Source of the DNA: an uncultured Prevotellaceae bacterium
GTDB lineage: Bacteria; Bacteroidota; Bacteroidia; Bacteroidales; Bacteroidaceae
Length of the DNA: 64,000 nucleotides
Direction: 5' to 3'
Assembly: GCA_902774815.1 (NCBI GenBank)
Contig: CACYJV010000033.1
Location: 1 to 64,000 of the forward strand
The first letter of the stretch is position 1. Every line of letters begins with the position of its first letter. The notes under the pieces are model-generated. The model made no database searches and was not told the origin of the DNA. It was given only the letters and a program-made list of their open reading frames with translations. Below, piece after piece: positions 7,531-16,936 of this stretch. The translations under genes and the position numbers were made by a program.

Positions 7531-9144
7531 ATGAAGAAAAGAAACACGATGGCATATCGAAAAGAAAAAGGCAGCATGGCTAAGGTTTTGGCTTTGTTGC
7601 TGTGCTGTTTCGTTCCGCTGACCAGTGTGGCTCAGCAGTGGGACGGCTATTTAGGCCCGGAAAAACTGAAACCCCTGAAGGGACTCGAGTACAAGGCCGA
7701 AGCACAAATCTCCGTTTCCGACGGCAAGACTCCATTGTGGCTCAATGCCAATAAGCATGGTCTGAGCTCGCTGGAGAGTACCAATGGCTACATTCGGGCT
7801 GCCGTTCAGCGGCCCTTGCAGATGGACTCCATTCGTCATTGGGGCATCGGCTACGGCATTGACGTGGCAGTGCCATTCAACTATACCAGCAGTGTCGTCG
7901 TGCAACAGGCCTACGGCGAACTGCGCTGGCTGCACGGCGTGCTGACCGTGGGTGCCAAGGAGTTCCCGATGCAGCTGAAGAACAACCAGCTGAGCAGTGG
8001 TTCGCAGGCGTTGGGCATCAATGCCCGTCCCGTGCCGCAGGTGCGTCTGGCGTTGCCCGACTATTGGGTGGTGCCATTCACCAAAGGCTGGGTCCGGCTG
8101 AAAGGTCATGTGGCCTATGGAAAGACCACCGACCAGAACTGGCAGCACGACTTCACGCAGAAAAAGTCGAAATATACCGACGGCGCACGCTTCCATTCGA
8201 AGGCCGGTTATCTGATGATTGGCTATCCCGAGCGCTTCTTCCCCTTCTCGATGGAGCTGGGACTGGAGATGGCGGCGCAGTTTGGCGGTACGGCCTACGT
8301 GCCTTGGGGAAGCGAAATGCGCGTCTATAAGGGCAACAACGGGCTAAGCGGCATGTGGCATGCCTTCATGCCTGGCGGTGCCGACGTGCCCGAGGAAGGC
8401 ACCGAGTACCAGAATGCCGAGGGCAACCAACTGGGTTCGATGATGATGCGCCTGAACTACGACGACGATTCATGGAAGCTGGGCTTCTACGTCGATAAGT
8501 ATTTCGAGGACCACTCGTCGATGCTGCAACTCGACTACAATGGCTATGGCACTGGCGACGAATGGAACGTGCGCAAGAAACGCCGCTACTTCTTCTACGA
8601 CCTGAAGGACATGCTGCTCGGACTGGAACTGAACATGAAGTATAGCACATGGTTGCGCGACGTCGTGCTCGAGTACGTCTATACCAAGTATCAGAGCGGT
8701 CCTGTCTATCACGACCACACACCCTCGATGTCCGACCACATCAGCGGCCGCGACAGCTATTACAACCACTACATCTACACGGGTTGGCAGCACTGGGGGC
8801 AGGCCATGGGCAATCCCCTCCATCGCTCGCCCATCTATAACGAAGACGGCGTCATCGACTTCAAGGACACCCGCTTCATGGCCCTGCACCTGGGCATCGC
8901 CGGACAGCCCTCATCGCGTTTGTCGTATAGGCTGATGGCTACCTATCAGGAAGGCTTGGGCACCTACGACCATCCCTACACGAAGAAGCATCACAACGTC
9001 AGCCTAGGCTTGGAAGCTGCCTACATGCTGCCCAAGCAATGGAAGGTGACGGCCGCAGCAGGTGCCGACATGGGCTACATACTGGGCCATAACTACGGCA
9101 TGCAGCTCACCGTATCGAAGAGCGGGCTTTTCAAAGTGAAATAG
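7531..9144 (+). CDS. Wzi-like capsule assembly outer-membrane protein
   Basis: This protein of up to 537 residues has a signal peptide ending at SVAQ-QWDGY. A long beta-rich body follows, with alternating aromatic strands and motifs typical of the Caps_assemb_Wzi family (YKAEAQISVSDGKTPLWLNANKHG; ELGLEMAAQFGG). Wzi is an outer-membrane barrel that helps anchor capsule. Three starts are possible: 7531, 7549 (MAYRK) and 7576 (MAKVL). The last two give tighter signal peptides. It follows the sugar aminotransferase by about 100 bases, on the same strand, supporting a joint envelope-polysaccharide role. Confidence 0.75.
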   Translation: MKKRNTMAYRKEKGSMAKVLALLLCCFVPLTSVAQQWDGYLGPEKLKPLKGLEYKAEAQISVSDGKTPLWLNANKHGLSSLESTNGYIRAAVQRPLQMDSIRHWGIGYGIDVAVPFNYTSSVVVQQAYGELRWLHGVLTVGAKEFPMQLKNNQLSSGSQALGINARPVPQVRLALPDYWVVPFTKGWVRLKGHVAYGKTTDQNWQHDFTQKKSKYTDGARFHSKAGYLMIGYPERFFPFSMELGLEMAAQFGGTAYVPWGSEMRVYKGNNGLSGMWHAFMPGGADVPEEGTEYQNAEGNQLGSMMMRLNYDDDSWKLGFYVDKYFEDHSSMLQLDYNGYGTGDEWNVRKKRRYFFYDLKDMLLGLELNMKYSTWLRDVVLEYVYTKYQSGPVYHDHTPSMSDHISGRDSYYNHYIYTGWQHWGQAMGNPLHRSPIYNEDGVIDFKDTRFMALHLGIAGQPSSRLSYRLMATYQEGLGTYDHPYTKKHHNVSLGLEAAYMLPKQWKVTAAAGADMGYILGHNYGMQLTVSKSGLFKVK

Positions 9145-9188
9145 TGACGAGTTGACAAAGTTGAACGGAAATTAAAGAGACGACGAGA

Positions 9189-9659
9189 ATGATGAATATA
9201 TATAATAATGTGAAGCGAATGTTGCCACTGTGTGCCCTGACACTGCTCGTTTCGTGCGGGTTGGTGGAGATAGAACATTCGGAAAACGGGAAACTCGACG
9301 GCAGTTGGCATCTCGTGCAGGTCGACACGCTCTCAACGGGTGGCACGCTCGACTTGCGCCAGGAGCAGTTCTACTGGCTTGTGCAGGGAACGGTGTTCGA
9401 ACTTTTTACCCCATGGGAGGGTGCTGGCCAGGGCCTGCGCTACGTCAGCCACTTCCAGTATGAAGGCAACTCGCTCACCATAGAGAAACTCTATACTTTC
9501 GATCGTGCGGCTGGCGATCCTGAGGTGGAAAACGTTGACGAGCTGCGCCCCTACGGCATCAATAAAGTGGAAGGCGAGGCTTTCACCGTCGAAGAGCTCT
9601 CGGGCGGCAACATGACGCTCCGTGGCGACCAGCTGCGCCTGCAGTTCAAGAAGCATTAG
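9189..9659 (+). CDS. small lipoprotein, lipocalin-like
   Basis: This 156-residue protein has a lipobox (LLVSCG) after a short hydrophobic helix. The mature part has the pattern GSWHLVQVDTL...F...Y-GN-LTI and the late GNMTLRGDQLRLQFKK, which resembles lipocalin-like domains of Bacteroidetes lipoproteins. These are small beta barrels that may bind hydrophobic ligands or aid glycan handling. No ligand can be predicted. It lies 44 bases after the Wzi-like gene and may share its transcript. Confidence 0.6.
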   Translation: MMNIYNNVKRMLPLCALTLLVSCGLVEIEHSENGKLDGSWHLVQVDTLSTGGTLDLRQEQFYWLVQGTVFELFTPWEGAGQGLRYVSHFQYEGNSLTIEKLYTFDRAAGDPEVENVDELRPYGINKVEGEAFTVEELSGGNMTLRGDQLRLQFKKH

Positions 9660-10029
9660 AAATGATGTCGTGCTGATAGCAATTTCTGTTGGCAACACGA
9701 AGTGCGTGCTTCATCAAAAAAACACATTTTGAATCATATAGGGAATCATATAGCTGTCTGTACAAAATCGGCCTGTAAGGCCAGCACCACACAGCCCAAG
9801 GCAGCGCCCTGAGAGATAGTGTGGCATAAAAGAAAATTGCGCCCTACAGGGGCAAAATCATTAAACGTGTCCTAAAGGTATTGCCTTTGTGTGCTAAAAC
9901 CATAGCTTTGGCAAGGCAAAACCATTGCTATTATAGAACAAAACCAATGGGTTGACGAGGCTCAAACAATGGTTTGGGCTTTGACGAGTGATGGATGTTG
10001 AGTGATGAAAGGGGCAGAAGGGTTACTAC
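9660..10029. repeat. gene-free 370 bases with CAATGG/CCATTG words
   Basis: No gene is seen. From about 9893 to 9980 there are repeated words of the type AAAACCATTGC and CAATGGTTTGG that can pair with each other. They resemble in style the AAAGCATTGCTTT tracts at 37211 and 48548. The earlier half shows nothing recognisable. Confidence 0.5.
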
Positions 10030-10659
10030 TTAGAATTTCTTTCCGATGGCGATGTTGGTGAAGGTGTTGAACAGAATCTTCATGTCGAACCACCAAGAGC
10101 GGTGCTCCAGGTAGTAAAGGTCCAGTTCCAGGCGGCGCAACATCTTCTCCATGGTGTCGGTATAGCCGTTGTAGAGCGTTGCATACGACGTCACGCCCGG
10201 GCGTATCTGGTAGAGATAGGTGTAGCGGTGGTCGTGTTCCATGATTTGCTTGATGAAGAACTCGCGCTCCGGACGTGGTCCCACGAACGACATCTCGCCC
10301 TTCAGCACGTTCAAAAGCTGTGGCAGCTCGTCCAGATGGTGCTCGCGCAGGAACTTGCCTGTCTTCGTCATGCGGGTCTCGTTCTCATGTTGATAGAGTG
10401 CAGGGCCGTCCTTCTCGGCGTCCATACGCATCGAACGGAACTTCAGAATGTAGAACGGACGACCGAAGCGGCCAATGCGTTCCTGGCGGAAAATGGCTGG
10501 TCCGCCGTCCTCACGGCGCACGGCTAAGTAGCAAATCAGGAAGAGCGGGGAGAATATAATCAGGCAAAACAAAGCAATGACGAAGTCAAAGAGCCGCTTG
10601 GTGTTGCGCTCCATCTCGTTCATTCCGTCGAGTACATATCCGTTTTCGAGTGTTGTCAT
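10030..10659 (-). CDS. initiating sugar-phosphate transferase (PglC/WcaJ-C type)
   Basis: This 209-residue protein has one N-terminal membrane helix (about 24-46) and the bacterial sugar transferase core: QERIGRFGRPFYILKFRSM, DELPQLLNVLKGEMSFVGPRPE, and RPGVTSYATL. It would transfer a sugar-1-phosphate from a nucleotide sugar to undecaprenyl phosphate at the inner membrane, the first step in building the repeat unit. It lacks the long N-terminal membrane domain of WbaP/WcaJ, so it is of the short PglC-like form. It is the last gene of the wecB-wecC-GT block. Confidence 0.9.
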   Translation of the reverse strand: MTTLENGYVLDGMNEMERNTKRLFDFVIALFCLIIFSPLFLICYLAVRREDGGPAIFRQERIGRFGRPFYILKFRSMRMDAEKDGPALYQHENETRMTKTGKFLREHHLDELPQLLNVLKGEMSFVGPRPEREFFIKQIMEHDHRYTYLYQIRPGVTSYATLYNGYTDTMEKMLRRLELDLYYLEHRSWWFDMKILFNTFTNIAIGKKF

Positions 10660-10772
10660 GCTTTGTATAATATGTTATTCATATTATAAACGCACTTACT
10701 GATGAATTATTGCATTTCGCTGAAAAGATTTTCGAAAAAAAACGCGAAAGCAAAACGGCTGTTTTTCTTGGT

Positions 10773-11969
10773 TTATACTTGGTCGAGGAACTTTCTGAAG
10801 GCAACCATCTGACTATCAAAGTTGAACTCGTTTTCGGCAGCTGTCAGGCAATTGCGGCGCATCTGTTCATAATCAGCATCCGAAAGCGATGCGATAGTGC
10901 AGATGTTGTTGCGCAGAGCCTCGTAATCGCCAGGTTTCGACGTCAAACCCAAATGGTTGTCGGCTACAATCTGTTCGCCTTCGCCGCCGCCACAGAACAG
11001 GATGGGCACGCCATGAGGCAGCAAGTCGAAAATCTTAGAGGGCACAGCTCCCTTGATTCTGACTGCCAGAGGCACGATGGAGGCATGGTATAGGGACAGT
11101 TCGCGGTTGATTTGCTCTTTTGAAACGTAGCCATGGTTCACCACGGCGCAGTCGTGAGTGGCCAGATAGTCGTTGATGGCATTAACCTGATTGCCTCCCC
11201 CATAGAGGTGAAGCTCGGCCCCGCAAGCCTTGAAGTCAATGGCCTGAATCATGCCCAGAATGTCCTGGGCAACACCAAACAGTCCTGCATAGACCAGCTT
11301 CAGCGGTTGGCGAGGCTTGCTGTCAGTGGTTGTTGCCACGGAATGAGGCTGCAGGTTGCGGTAGAGGAAGTGGAGTTTCTGTGGAACCATGGCATTGACA
11401 TGGTCGACAATCTCCTGGCTTTGTCCTTGATAGGCCGTGTTGTGACGATAGACGAAGCGTTCCATGTGGGACAACACCTTGTAGTAAAGGCTGCCCCGCT
11501 TGACTGCTCCCAGCTCAACAGCCGACTCCGGCCACAAATCCGATACATTCAGCACGGTGTGCTTGCGGTAAAGGCATCGGAAAAGCAGGGTGGCAAAATA
11601 GGCAACGGGCAGCGGTGGCGATTGGATGACGACGTGATCGTACTTTCGAATGAGCCTTACTTTCAGTCCAAACACCCAGATGGCCAAAATAAAGAAAGCC
11701 ATGCCCAGCAGCCTTGCCAGTGGTGTGCGAGCGACGGTGGCATAGGTCCAGTAACGATAGATGTTGATGTCGTTGATGGTTTCTTTCTTTGAGTAGCATC
11801 CGCGATAGCCTTCGAAAATGCGGCCACGTGGATAGTTCGGCAAACAGGTCAGCACGTCGACGCTGAGTCCTTGCCGCTGCAGTCCTTCGGCCATGTTGCC
11901 GATTCGCGAAGCAGCAGCACCTATCTCAGGTGTGTAGTAGAACGATACGATTAAGACCTTGTTTGCCAT
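10773..11969 (-). CDS. glycosyltransferase family 4, WcaI-like
   Basis: This protein of about 398 residues opens with LIVSFYYTPEIGAAASRIGNMAEGLQRQG and LTCLPNYPRG, typical of WcaI-like GT4 enzymes. Later motifs are KLVYAGLFGVAQDI and the donor-binding loop region IFDLLPHGVPILFCGGGE-EQIV. It likely adds one sugar to the lipid-linked repeat unit on the cytoplasmic face. MANKVL (11969) is preferred over the two-residue longer start. It lies 21 bases after wecC. Confidence 0.85.
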   Translation of the reverse strand: MANKVLIVSFYYTPEIGAAASRIGNMAEGLQRQGLSVDVLTCLPNYPRGRIFEGYRGCYSKKETINDINIYRYWTYATVARTPLARLLGMAFFILAIWVFGLKVRLIRKYDHVVIQSPPLPVAYFATLLFRCLYRKHTVLNVSDLWPESAVELGAVKRGSLYYKVLSHMERFVYRHNTAYQGQSQEIVDHVNAMVPQKLHFLYRNLQPHSVATTTDSKPRQPLKLVYAGLFGVAQDILGMIQAIDFKACGAELHLYGGGNQVNAINDYLATHDCAVVNHGYVSKEQINRELSLYHASIVPLAVRIKGAVPSKIFDLLPHGVPILFCGGGEGEQIVADNHLGLTSKPGDYEALRNNICTIASLSDADYEQMRRNCLTAAENEFNFDSQMVAFRKFLDQV

Positions 11970-11990
11970 TGGCATGTCAGTGAGTTAAGC

Positions 11991-13202
11991 TTAACGGCGG
12001 CCCTTGAAGATACCGCAGAAGTCCAGAATGATTTTCTCGTCGCTCCAAGGCAGCTGCTTGAACGGGGTGTGACCGGTCAGGAATACAACGATGTCGGCCT
12101 GCTCGTAGGCCTGTTGGTAGTCGGTCAGCTTGAACACGCGGTGCTCCTTGATGTTGGGCTCGACCACCAAAATATTGGTATTGCTGTAGCTCTGCATCAC
12201 CTTGGTGACGATATATTTGGCTGGGCTTTCGCGCAAATCGTCGATGTCGGGCTTGAAGGCCAGTCCCATCATGGCCACTACGGGGGTGCGCTTCTTCTCG
12301 ATTTCGAATCGCAGCATGGCGTTCTGTATTTTCTCGGCACACCAGTCGGCCTTGTAGTTGTTGACATCACGGGCCAGTGAAATCATCCTGGCTTCTGCTG
12401 GGAATGCCGACGAAATGAAATAGGGGTCAACGGCAATGCAGTGGCCGCCCACACCGCATCCCGGCTGCAGGATGTTCACGCGTGGATGCTTGTTGGCCAG
12501 TTCTATGAGTTCCCAGACGTTAATGCCAGCCTTGTCGCAGATGATGCTCAACTCGTTGGCAAATGCTATTTGCGAGTCGCGGCATGAGTTTTCGGTGAGC
12601 TTGCACATCTCGGCGGTCTTGCTGTTGGTGGCATGCAGGGCACCTTTCACGAAGTGGCGATAGAAGTCCTGCGCCTTGCGTGTGGAGGTCTCGTCGATAC
12701 CTCCGATGACGCGGTCGTTGTTTACGAGTTCGTAGATGACATTGCCTGGCAGAACGCGCTCCGGGCAGTAGGCAATGCTGATTTTCCCCTTCAATTCGGG
12801 GCGTTCGGCGAAGATGAGGCTGGCCATCTGCTCCGTCGTTCCTACGGGCGATGTCGACTCAATCACAAAGAGATCGCCTTCCTTCAGGTAGGGGAGCACC
12901 ATCCGAGTGGCCGATTCGACATAGGTAATGTCAGGCACATGGTTGCCCTTGAAGGGCGTTGGTACCACGATGAAGTAGGCATCGCTCACCTCCGGACTTG
13001 TCGAGGCTTTGAGCATGCCCATGCCGATGACTTCCTGAAGCATCTCCTCGATGCCAGGCTCCACGATGTGCAGGTGTCCGGCGTTGGTCATCTCCACCAC
13101 TTGCGGATTAATGTCAACACCTATGATTTCTATTCCATGTTTTGCGGCAATGATTGCCGTGGGCAGTCCGATGTAGCCCAATCCCATGAAACATGCTTTC
13201 AT
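11991..13202 (-). CDS. wecC: UDP-N-acetyl-D-mannosamine dehydrogenase
   Basis: This 403-residue protein has the Rossmann motif GLGYIGLP (7-14), ESTSPVGTT, AYCPERVLPG, and the catalytic cysteine region GCGVGGHCIAVDPYF (C255). It oxidises UDP-ManNAc to UDP-ManNAcA, using NAD. It follows wecB by four bases, the classic pair that makes ManNAcA for capsules. The length is normal for the family. Closely related UDP-sugar dehydrogenases share these motifs, but the adjacent epimerase favours WecC. Confidence 0.9.
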   Translation of the reverse strand: MKACFMGLGYIGLPTAIIAAKHGIEIIGVDINPQVVEMTNAGHLHIVEPGIEEMLQEVIGMGMLKASTSPEVSDAYFIVVPTPFKGNHVPDITYVESATRMVLPYLKEGDLFVIESTSPVGTTEQMASLIFAERPELKGKISIAYCPERVLPGNVIYELVNNDRVIGGIDETSTRKAQDFYRHFVKGALHATNSKTAEMCKLTENSCRDSQIAFANELSIICDKAGINVWELIELANKHPRVNILQPGCGVGGHCIAVDPYFISSAFPAEARMISLARDVNNYKADWCAEKIQNAMLRFEIEKKRTPVVAMMGLAFKPDIDDLRESPAKYIVTKVMQSYSNTNILVVEPNIKEHRVFKLTDYQQAYEQADIVVFLTGHTPFKQLPWSDEKIILDFCGIFKGRR

Positions 13203-13206
13203 ATTC

Positions 13207-14367
13207 TTAGTCTTCTACTTTTAGTTTCTCAATAATGCGCTGGCAAGCCTTGCCATCGCCATAGGGGTTCACGGCCTGGCTCATCTGGCTGTAGGCTTCG
13301 GCATCGTCGAGCAATGTCGAAACGCCATCTACAATCGCATCGTAGTCGGTGCCTACGAGCTTGACGGTGCCTGCCGTGACAGCTTCAGGTCGTTCCGTGG
13401 TGTCGCGCATGACCAAAACAGGCTTGCCCAAGCTGGGTGCCTCCTCTTGAATGCCACCGCTGTCGGTGAGCACGATGGTCGAACGTGCCATCAAATGAAC
13501 AAACTCTATATATTCTAACGGCTCAATGAAGAATATATTGCCCAAGTTGGAAAGATTCTTTCCAAACACTTCGTGGATGGGATGACGCACGTTGGGGTTC
13601 AGGTGCATAGGGTAGATGAAGTCGACGTCAGGGTACTTCTGCGACAATGTCTGGATGGCTTTGCAAATGTGCTGGAATCCCTGTCCGAAGTTCTCGCGAC
13701 GATGGCCGGTGATGAGCACCATGCGCTGGCCATCGGCCAGCCTTCTGACGTCATAGCCATTCTCTTGCAGCGATTGTCTTATCTCGTTTTGCAGGCCATC
13801 GTTGTTGCTTATCTTGTTAACCACCCAATGCAGGGCATCGATCACGGTGTTACCCGTTACGGTAATCTTACGGTCGTCAATTCCTTCGTCGAGCAGGTTC
13901 TGCCGGCTCAGCGTGGTTGGCGAGAAGTGGTATGTAGCGATGCGGCCCGTAAGCTGGCGGTTCATCTCTTCAGGCCATGGACTATAGATGTCGTGGGTGC
14001 GCAGTCCAGCCTCGACATGGCCTACTGGAATCTGCTGATAGAAGGCAGCCAGGGCCGCAGCAGTAGATGTTGTCGTGTCGCCATGCACCAAAATGATGTC
14101 GGGACGCTCCTTCTGCAGGACCTCGCGCATGCCCAACAGCACACGGCTAGTCACGTCATAGAGGTCCTGTCCCTGCTTCATGATGTTGAGATCGTAGTCA
14201 GGAACAATCTGGAATATGTTAAGCACCTGGTCGAGCATCTCCCGATGCTGGCCAGTCACGCAGACGATGGTCTCAAAATCAGCGTCGTTTTCTTTCAGTT
14301 TGATGGCTAACGGTGCCATTTTTATAGCCTCAGGCCGGGTGCCAAAGACTAACATCACTTTCTTCAT
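13207..14367 (-). CDS. wecB: UDP-N-acetylglucosamine 2-epimerase, non-hydrolysing
   Basis: This protein of about 386 residues starts [20 protein letters not shown] and has [39 protein letters not shown], and [28 protein letters not shown]. It interconverts UDP-GlcNAc and UDP-ManNAc, feeding WecC. A start two residues upstream (14373) is possible. A minus-strand -7 box (14386-14393) sits very close to the ATG. Transcription would continue through wecC, the glycosyltransferase and the sugar transferase. Confidence 0.93.
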   Translation of the reverse strand: MKKVMLVFGTRPEAIKMAPLAIKLKENDADFETIVCVTGQHREMLDQVLNIFQIVPDYDLNIMKQGQDLYDVTSRVLLGMREVLQKERPDIILVHGDTTTSTAAALAAFYQQIPVGHVEAGLRTHDIYSPWPEEMNRQLTGRIATYHFSPTTLSRQNLLDEGIDDRKITVTGNTVIDALHWVVNKISNNDGLQNEIRQSLQENGYDVRRLADGQRMVLITGHRRENFGQGFQHICKAIQTLSQKYPDVDFIYPMHLNPNVRHPIHEVFGKNLSNLGNIFFIEPLEYIEFVHLMARSTIVLTDSGGIQEEAPSLGKPVLVMRDTTERPEAVTAGTVKLVGTDYDAIVDGVSTLLDDAEAYSQMSQAVNPYGDGKACQRIIEKLKVED

Positions 14368-14385
14368 ATTCATTCAATTGGGGTG

Positions 14386-14393
14386 CAAAGATA
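14386..14393 (-). promoter_or_regulatory. -7 box for wecB-wecC block
   Basis: The minus strand reads TATCTTTG 19 bases from the wecB ATG. It is divergent to the GH16 promoter at 14475-14506. Confidence 0.5.
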
Positions 14394-14474
14394 CGATTTT
14401 TTTCCTTAATAGTGCGAGTTGTGGGTTGAAAATGGTCATGAAAATTGAAAAAACAGTAAAAAAAGAGCACAATA

Positions 14475-14506
14475 TTTGCCGAAACAGAAAAAATAAATTA
14501 TTTTTG
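14475..14506 (+). promoter_or_regulatory. promoter of the GH16 gene
   Basis: TTTG at 14475-14478 and TATTTTTG at 14499-14506 are 20 bases apart. This is the full Bacteroidetes -33/-7 pattern, 20 bases before ATG 14527. Confidence 0.7.
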
Positions 14507-14526
14507 CAAAAACCATATACCCCGAC

Positions 14527-15354
14527 ATGATGATGAACAAAATGATTCTTTTCAGCGCCTTTCTGTTTGTGTTGATGTCCGACTCGCCACGCAAAGCAGA
14601 GGTCATCCTTAGCGATGACGACTACGAACTGGTGTTCAGCGATGAGTTCAATCTGCCCAACGGAAGCCAGCCCGATAGCAGGATATGGAGCCGTAAGACG
14701 CGCAATCCGGATCAGTGCAACCGTTGGAACAGCGATTCGGAGAAGGTTGTGTTCATCAAAAACGGGCATCTCGTGTGCCGGGCCATCCCAAACAGAAGTG
14801 AGCCTAATGATACGGCGCGCATGCTGACGGGCTCGATTTGGACCTATGGCAAGTACAACGTCACCTACGGCAGGATTGAAGTCCGCATGAAGACCAATAA
14901 CAAGGTGGGAAACTTCCCAGCAGCCTGGCTGAAGTGGCAGCCCCGCAACTGGACTACTGACCCTTATGCCGAAATCGACATCGTTGAGATGTTTGGCAAC
15001 ATGGGCTCGGCCAATCATAACATTCATTCGCAGCTGACGGTGAAGAACCCGAAGCATGGACAGAAGAACAGTTTCCGTGTGCCGCTGGATGTGAAGAAGT
15101 GGCATGTATATGCCATTGAGTGGACACCCACCTACGTCACGTGGACCATCGATGGCAAGCCCGTGGGCACGTATAAGAAGAGCACGGACCCGAAACTGTT
15201 GCGCGAGGGCCAGTGGACGTTCGACCAGCCTTGCTACATCGTGCTGAATCAAAGCGTGGGCGATGGTTCAATAAAAGGTATTGGGCGGTATCGGAATACT
15301 ACCTACGAAACACAGTTCGACTATATACGCATCTACCAGAAGGTGAAGCGATAA
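14527..15354 (+). CDS. secreted GH16 family glycoside hydrolase
   Basis: This 275-residue protein has a short N-terminal hydrophobic signal and a single GH16 domain: ELVFSDEFNLP, the GRIEVRMK strand, and the catalytic motif EIDIVEMFG (E149 nucleophile, D151, E154 acid/base). GH16 enzymes cut beta-1,3/1,4-glucans and related glycans. It is the only plus-strand gene within the polysaccharide locus and has its own promoter. It may trim or release the local exopolysaccharide, or digest an external glucan. It ends 18 bases from the convergent heparinase-like gene. Confidence 0.88.
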   Translation: MMMNKMILFSAFLFVLMSDSPRKAEVILSDDDYELVFSDEFNLPNGSQPDSRIWSRKTRNPDQCNRWNSDSEKVVFIKNGHLVCRAIPNRSEPNDTARMLTGSIWTYGKYNVTYGRIEVRMKTNNKVGNFPAAWLKWQPRNWTTDPYAEIDIVEMFGNMGSANHNIHSQLTVKNPKHGQKNSFRVPLDVKKWHVYAIEWTPTYVTWTIDGKPVGTYKKSTDPKLLREGQWTFDQPCYIVLNQSVGDGSIKGIGRYRNTTYETQFDYIRIYQKVKR

Positions 15355-15372
15355 AGAAACACTTTGCTGTTC

Positions 15373-16935
15373 CTACTTTTGCTGAATTTGATACCTGACT
15401 GTCGTCGTGAAATGGATAGCGATGACAGTCGTTTCCGTGAGCTTATTGTATTCTTTAGCAACGCTGTTGTGTAGGATTTCAATCTCATTGTGCCCTTCGA
15501 CGCTGAGCTGCAGGCTGCCAATCGTGATGAGTCCCTCTGCAAGGCGGTCGGTACCAACTTCGATATCTGGTGCTACGTGCAGATAACTGATGGCCGATGA
15601 GGCTTTCCCAATGACTTTATCTTCAATGCTGAAGCCTGAGTCGCTGATGCTGAACGTTCGTTGGTGTAGCTTCTTGCTGCCAAAACCGTCGTGACGAGCC
15701 GTGATTCGCGTCGGCGTGTCTTCCTCGATGGTCACACGGGCCCGTTTGCCAACCCTGAAACCTCCCCAAACATGACTGGAATCCTGCCCGTCGATGCTCA
15801 CGGTGTTGTGGGCTAGGGTACTCCGTTCATATTGTCGGCGTACTCCCTTCTCATAGGTTGAAATGCCTGTGTCCACAATATAGGGACAGCCCTTCCACCG
15901 GAGCTCGTAGTTGAAGGTGTCGGCATGGCTGTGGCCAGGCTGATACGTGGCTTGAATGTTGCCAATATCGACGACGGCTTCCATTTGAACTTGTCCATTG
16001 ACGAGTTTTCTGTAGCCACACTCATTTAGTGGCAGCGCACGCCATTGAATGCCCAAACGTTGGGCATAGTCGAAAAGTTCGCAGGGCAATGGTGCAATGC
16101 CTTCGGCAGAGTCGTTAAGCAACGGGATGGTTTTATCTTGGTAGATGATTGTTTGCAGATGTCCCAACATTCTTTCAGCTACCGTAATCAGTTGCTTTGT
16201 TAGACTCGCCTGATTGGCAAAAACATCATTGTGAATCGAAAAGTTGATGCAGTCGAGCAGTCGGTCGAGCATGATGCAATGGTACATGGGCGACTGCTCG
16301 TAGTGGGCTCCGTCAGGCAGCACTTGCTCTTGTAGTTGCTGGTTGAGCAAACGGGACGCTTTCACGTATAGTTTCGCATCGGAAAAGTAGATGGCGGCTA
16401 TGAACAAGGCGTAGGCATCCTCCAGTAAGTGATTGCCTAACACTCTGTATTCAAGGTTGTTTTCTAACCATTTCACCTGAGAATACAAGGCCGTATCTCG
16501 CTCTTTGTTCTTGAATGGTTGGTGAAGAGAAAAGAATTTGCACCAGTTTATCGACCTTAAAGCTGTGGGGTAGGGGGCAAGTCCCGCTGTGTTAGTTGGA
16601 AGGTTCTCGATGAAACGGTCTATCCACTCAATGCCTTCTTTGGGTAGCAGGTCGGGTTGAAGCAGCCAATCCATGTAGTTCTGGTTGTAGTTCCATAGGG
16701 CGCCATGAGCTGTTTGGTTCCAATCGGTGAAGCTATCGCTGATGTTGAGGAATGTAAGCACTCCGTTCGCCAACGACACGGGTTTCGCTATGGGCGCAGC
16801 TATGGCTTTTGGGTTGTTGCTTTCTGGTGCATCAACAATCGTTAAGCCTCTGGCATCTGACCTGCGAATATGTTGGTGAATGATTTGCGTAGGCTTTAGA
16901 TGGACGACGGTTTCAAAGAGTAGTCTTATGTTCAT
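15373..16935 (-). CDS. heparinase II/III-like polysaccharide lyase
   Basis: This 520-residue protein has an alpha-helical N-terminal half (toroid-like, motifs LEDAYALFIAAIYF, PDGAHYEQSPMYH). A beta-rich C-terminal half carries QPGHSHADTFNYEL and RSTLAHNTVSIDGQDSSHVWGGFRV, which are characteristic of the Heparinase_II_III family. No signal peptide is obvious. Such genes are common in exopolysaccharide clusters, where they may edit or degrade uronate-containing polymer. WecC here implies a uronate in the polymer. It begins one base after the stop of the glycosyltransferase at 16937. Confidence 0.8.
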   Translation of the reverse strand: MNIRLLFETVVHLKPTQIIHQHIRRSDARGLTIVDAPESNNPKAIAAPIAKPVSLANGVLTFLNISDSFTDWNQTAHGALWNYNQNYMDWLLQPDLLPKEGIEWIDRFIENLPTNTAGLAPYPTALRSINWCKFFSLHQPFKNKERDTALYSQVKWLENNLEYRVLGNHLLEDAYALFIAAIYFSDAKLYVKASRLLNQQLQEQVLPDGAHYEQSPMYHCIMLDRLLDCINFSIHNDVFANQASLTKQLITVAERMLGHLQTIIYQDKTIPLLNDSAEGIAPLPCELFDYAQRLGIQWRALPLNECGYRKLVNGQVQMEAVVDIGNIQATYQPGHSHADTFNYELRWKGCPYIVDTGISTYEKGVRRQYERSTLAHNTVSIDGQDSSHVWGGFRVGKRARVTIEEDTPTRITARHDGFGSKKLHQRTFSISDSGFSIEDKVIGKASSAISYLHVAPDIEVGTDRLAEGLITIGSLQLSVEGHNEIEILHNSVAKEYNKLTETTVIAIHFTTTVRYQIQQK

Positions 16936-16936
16936 G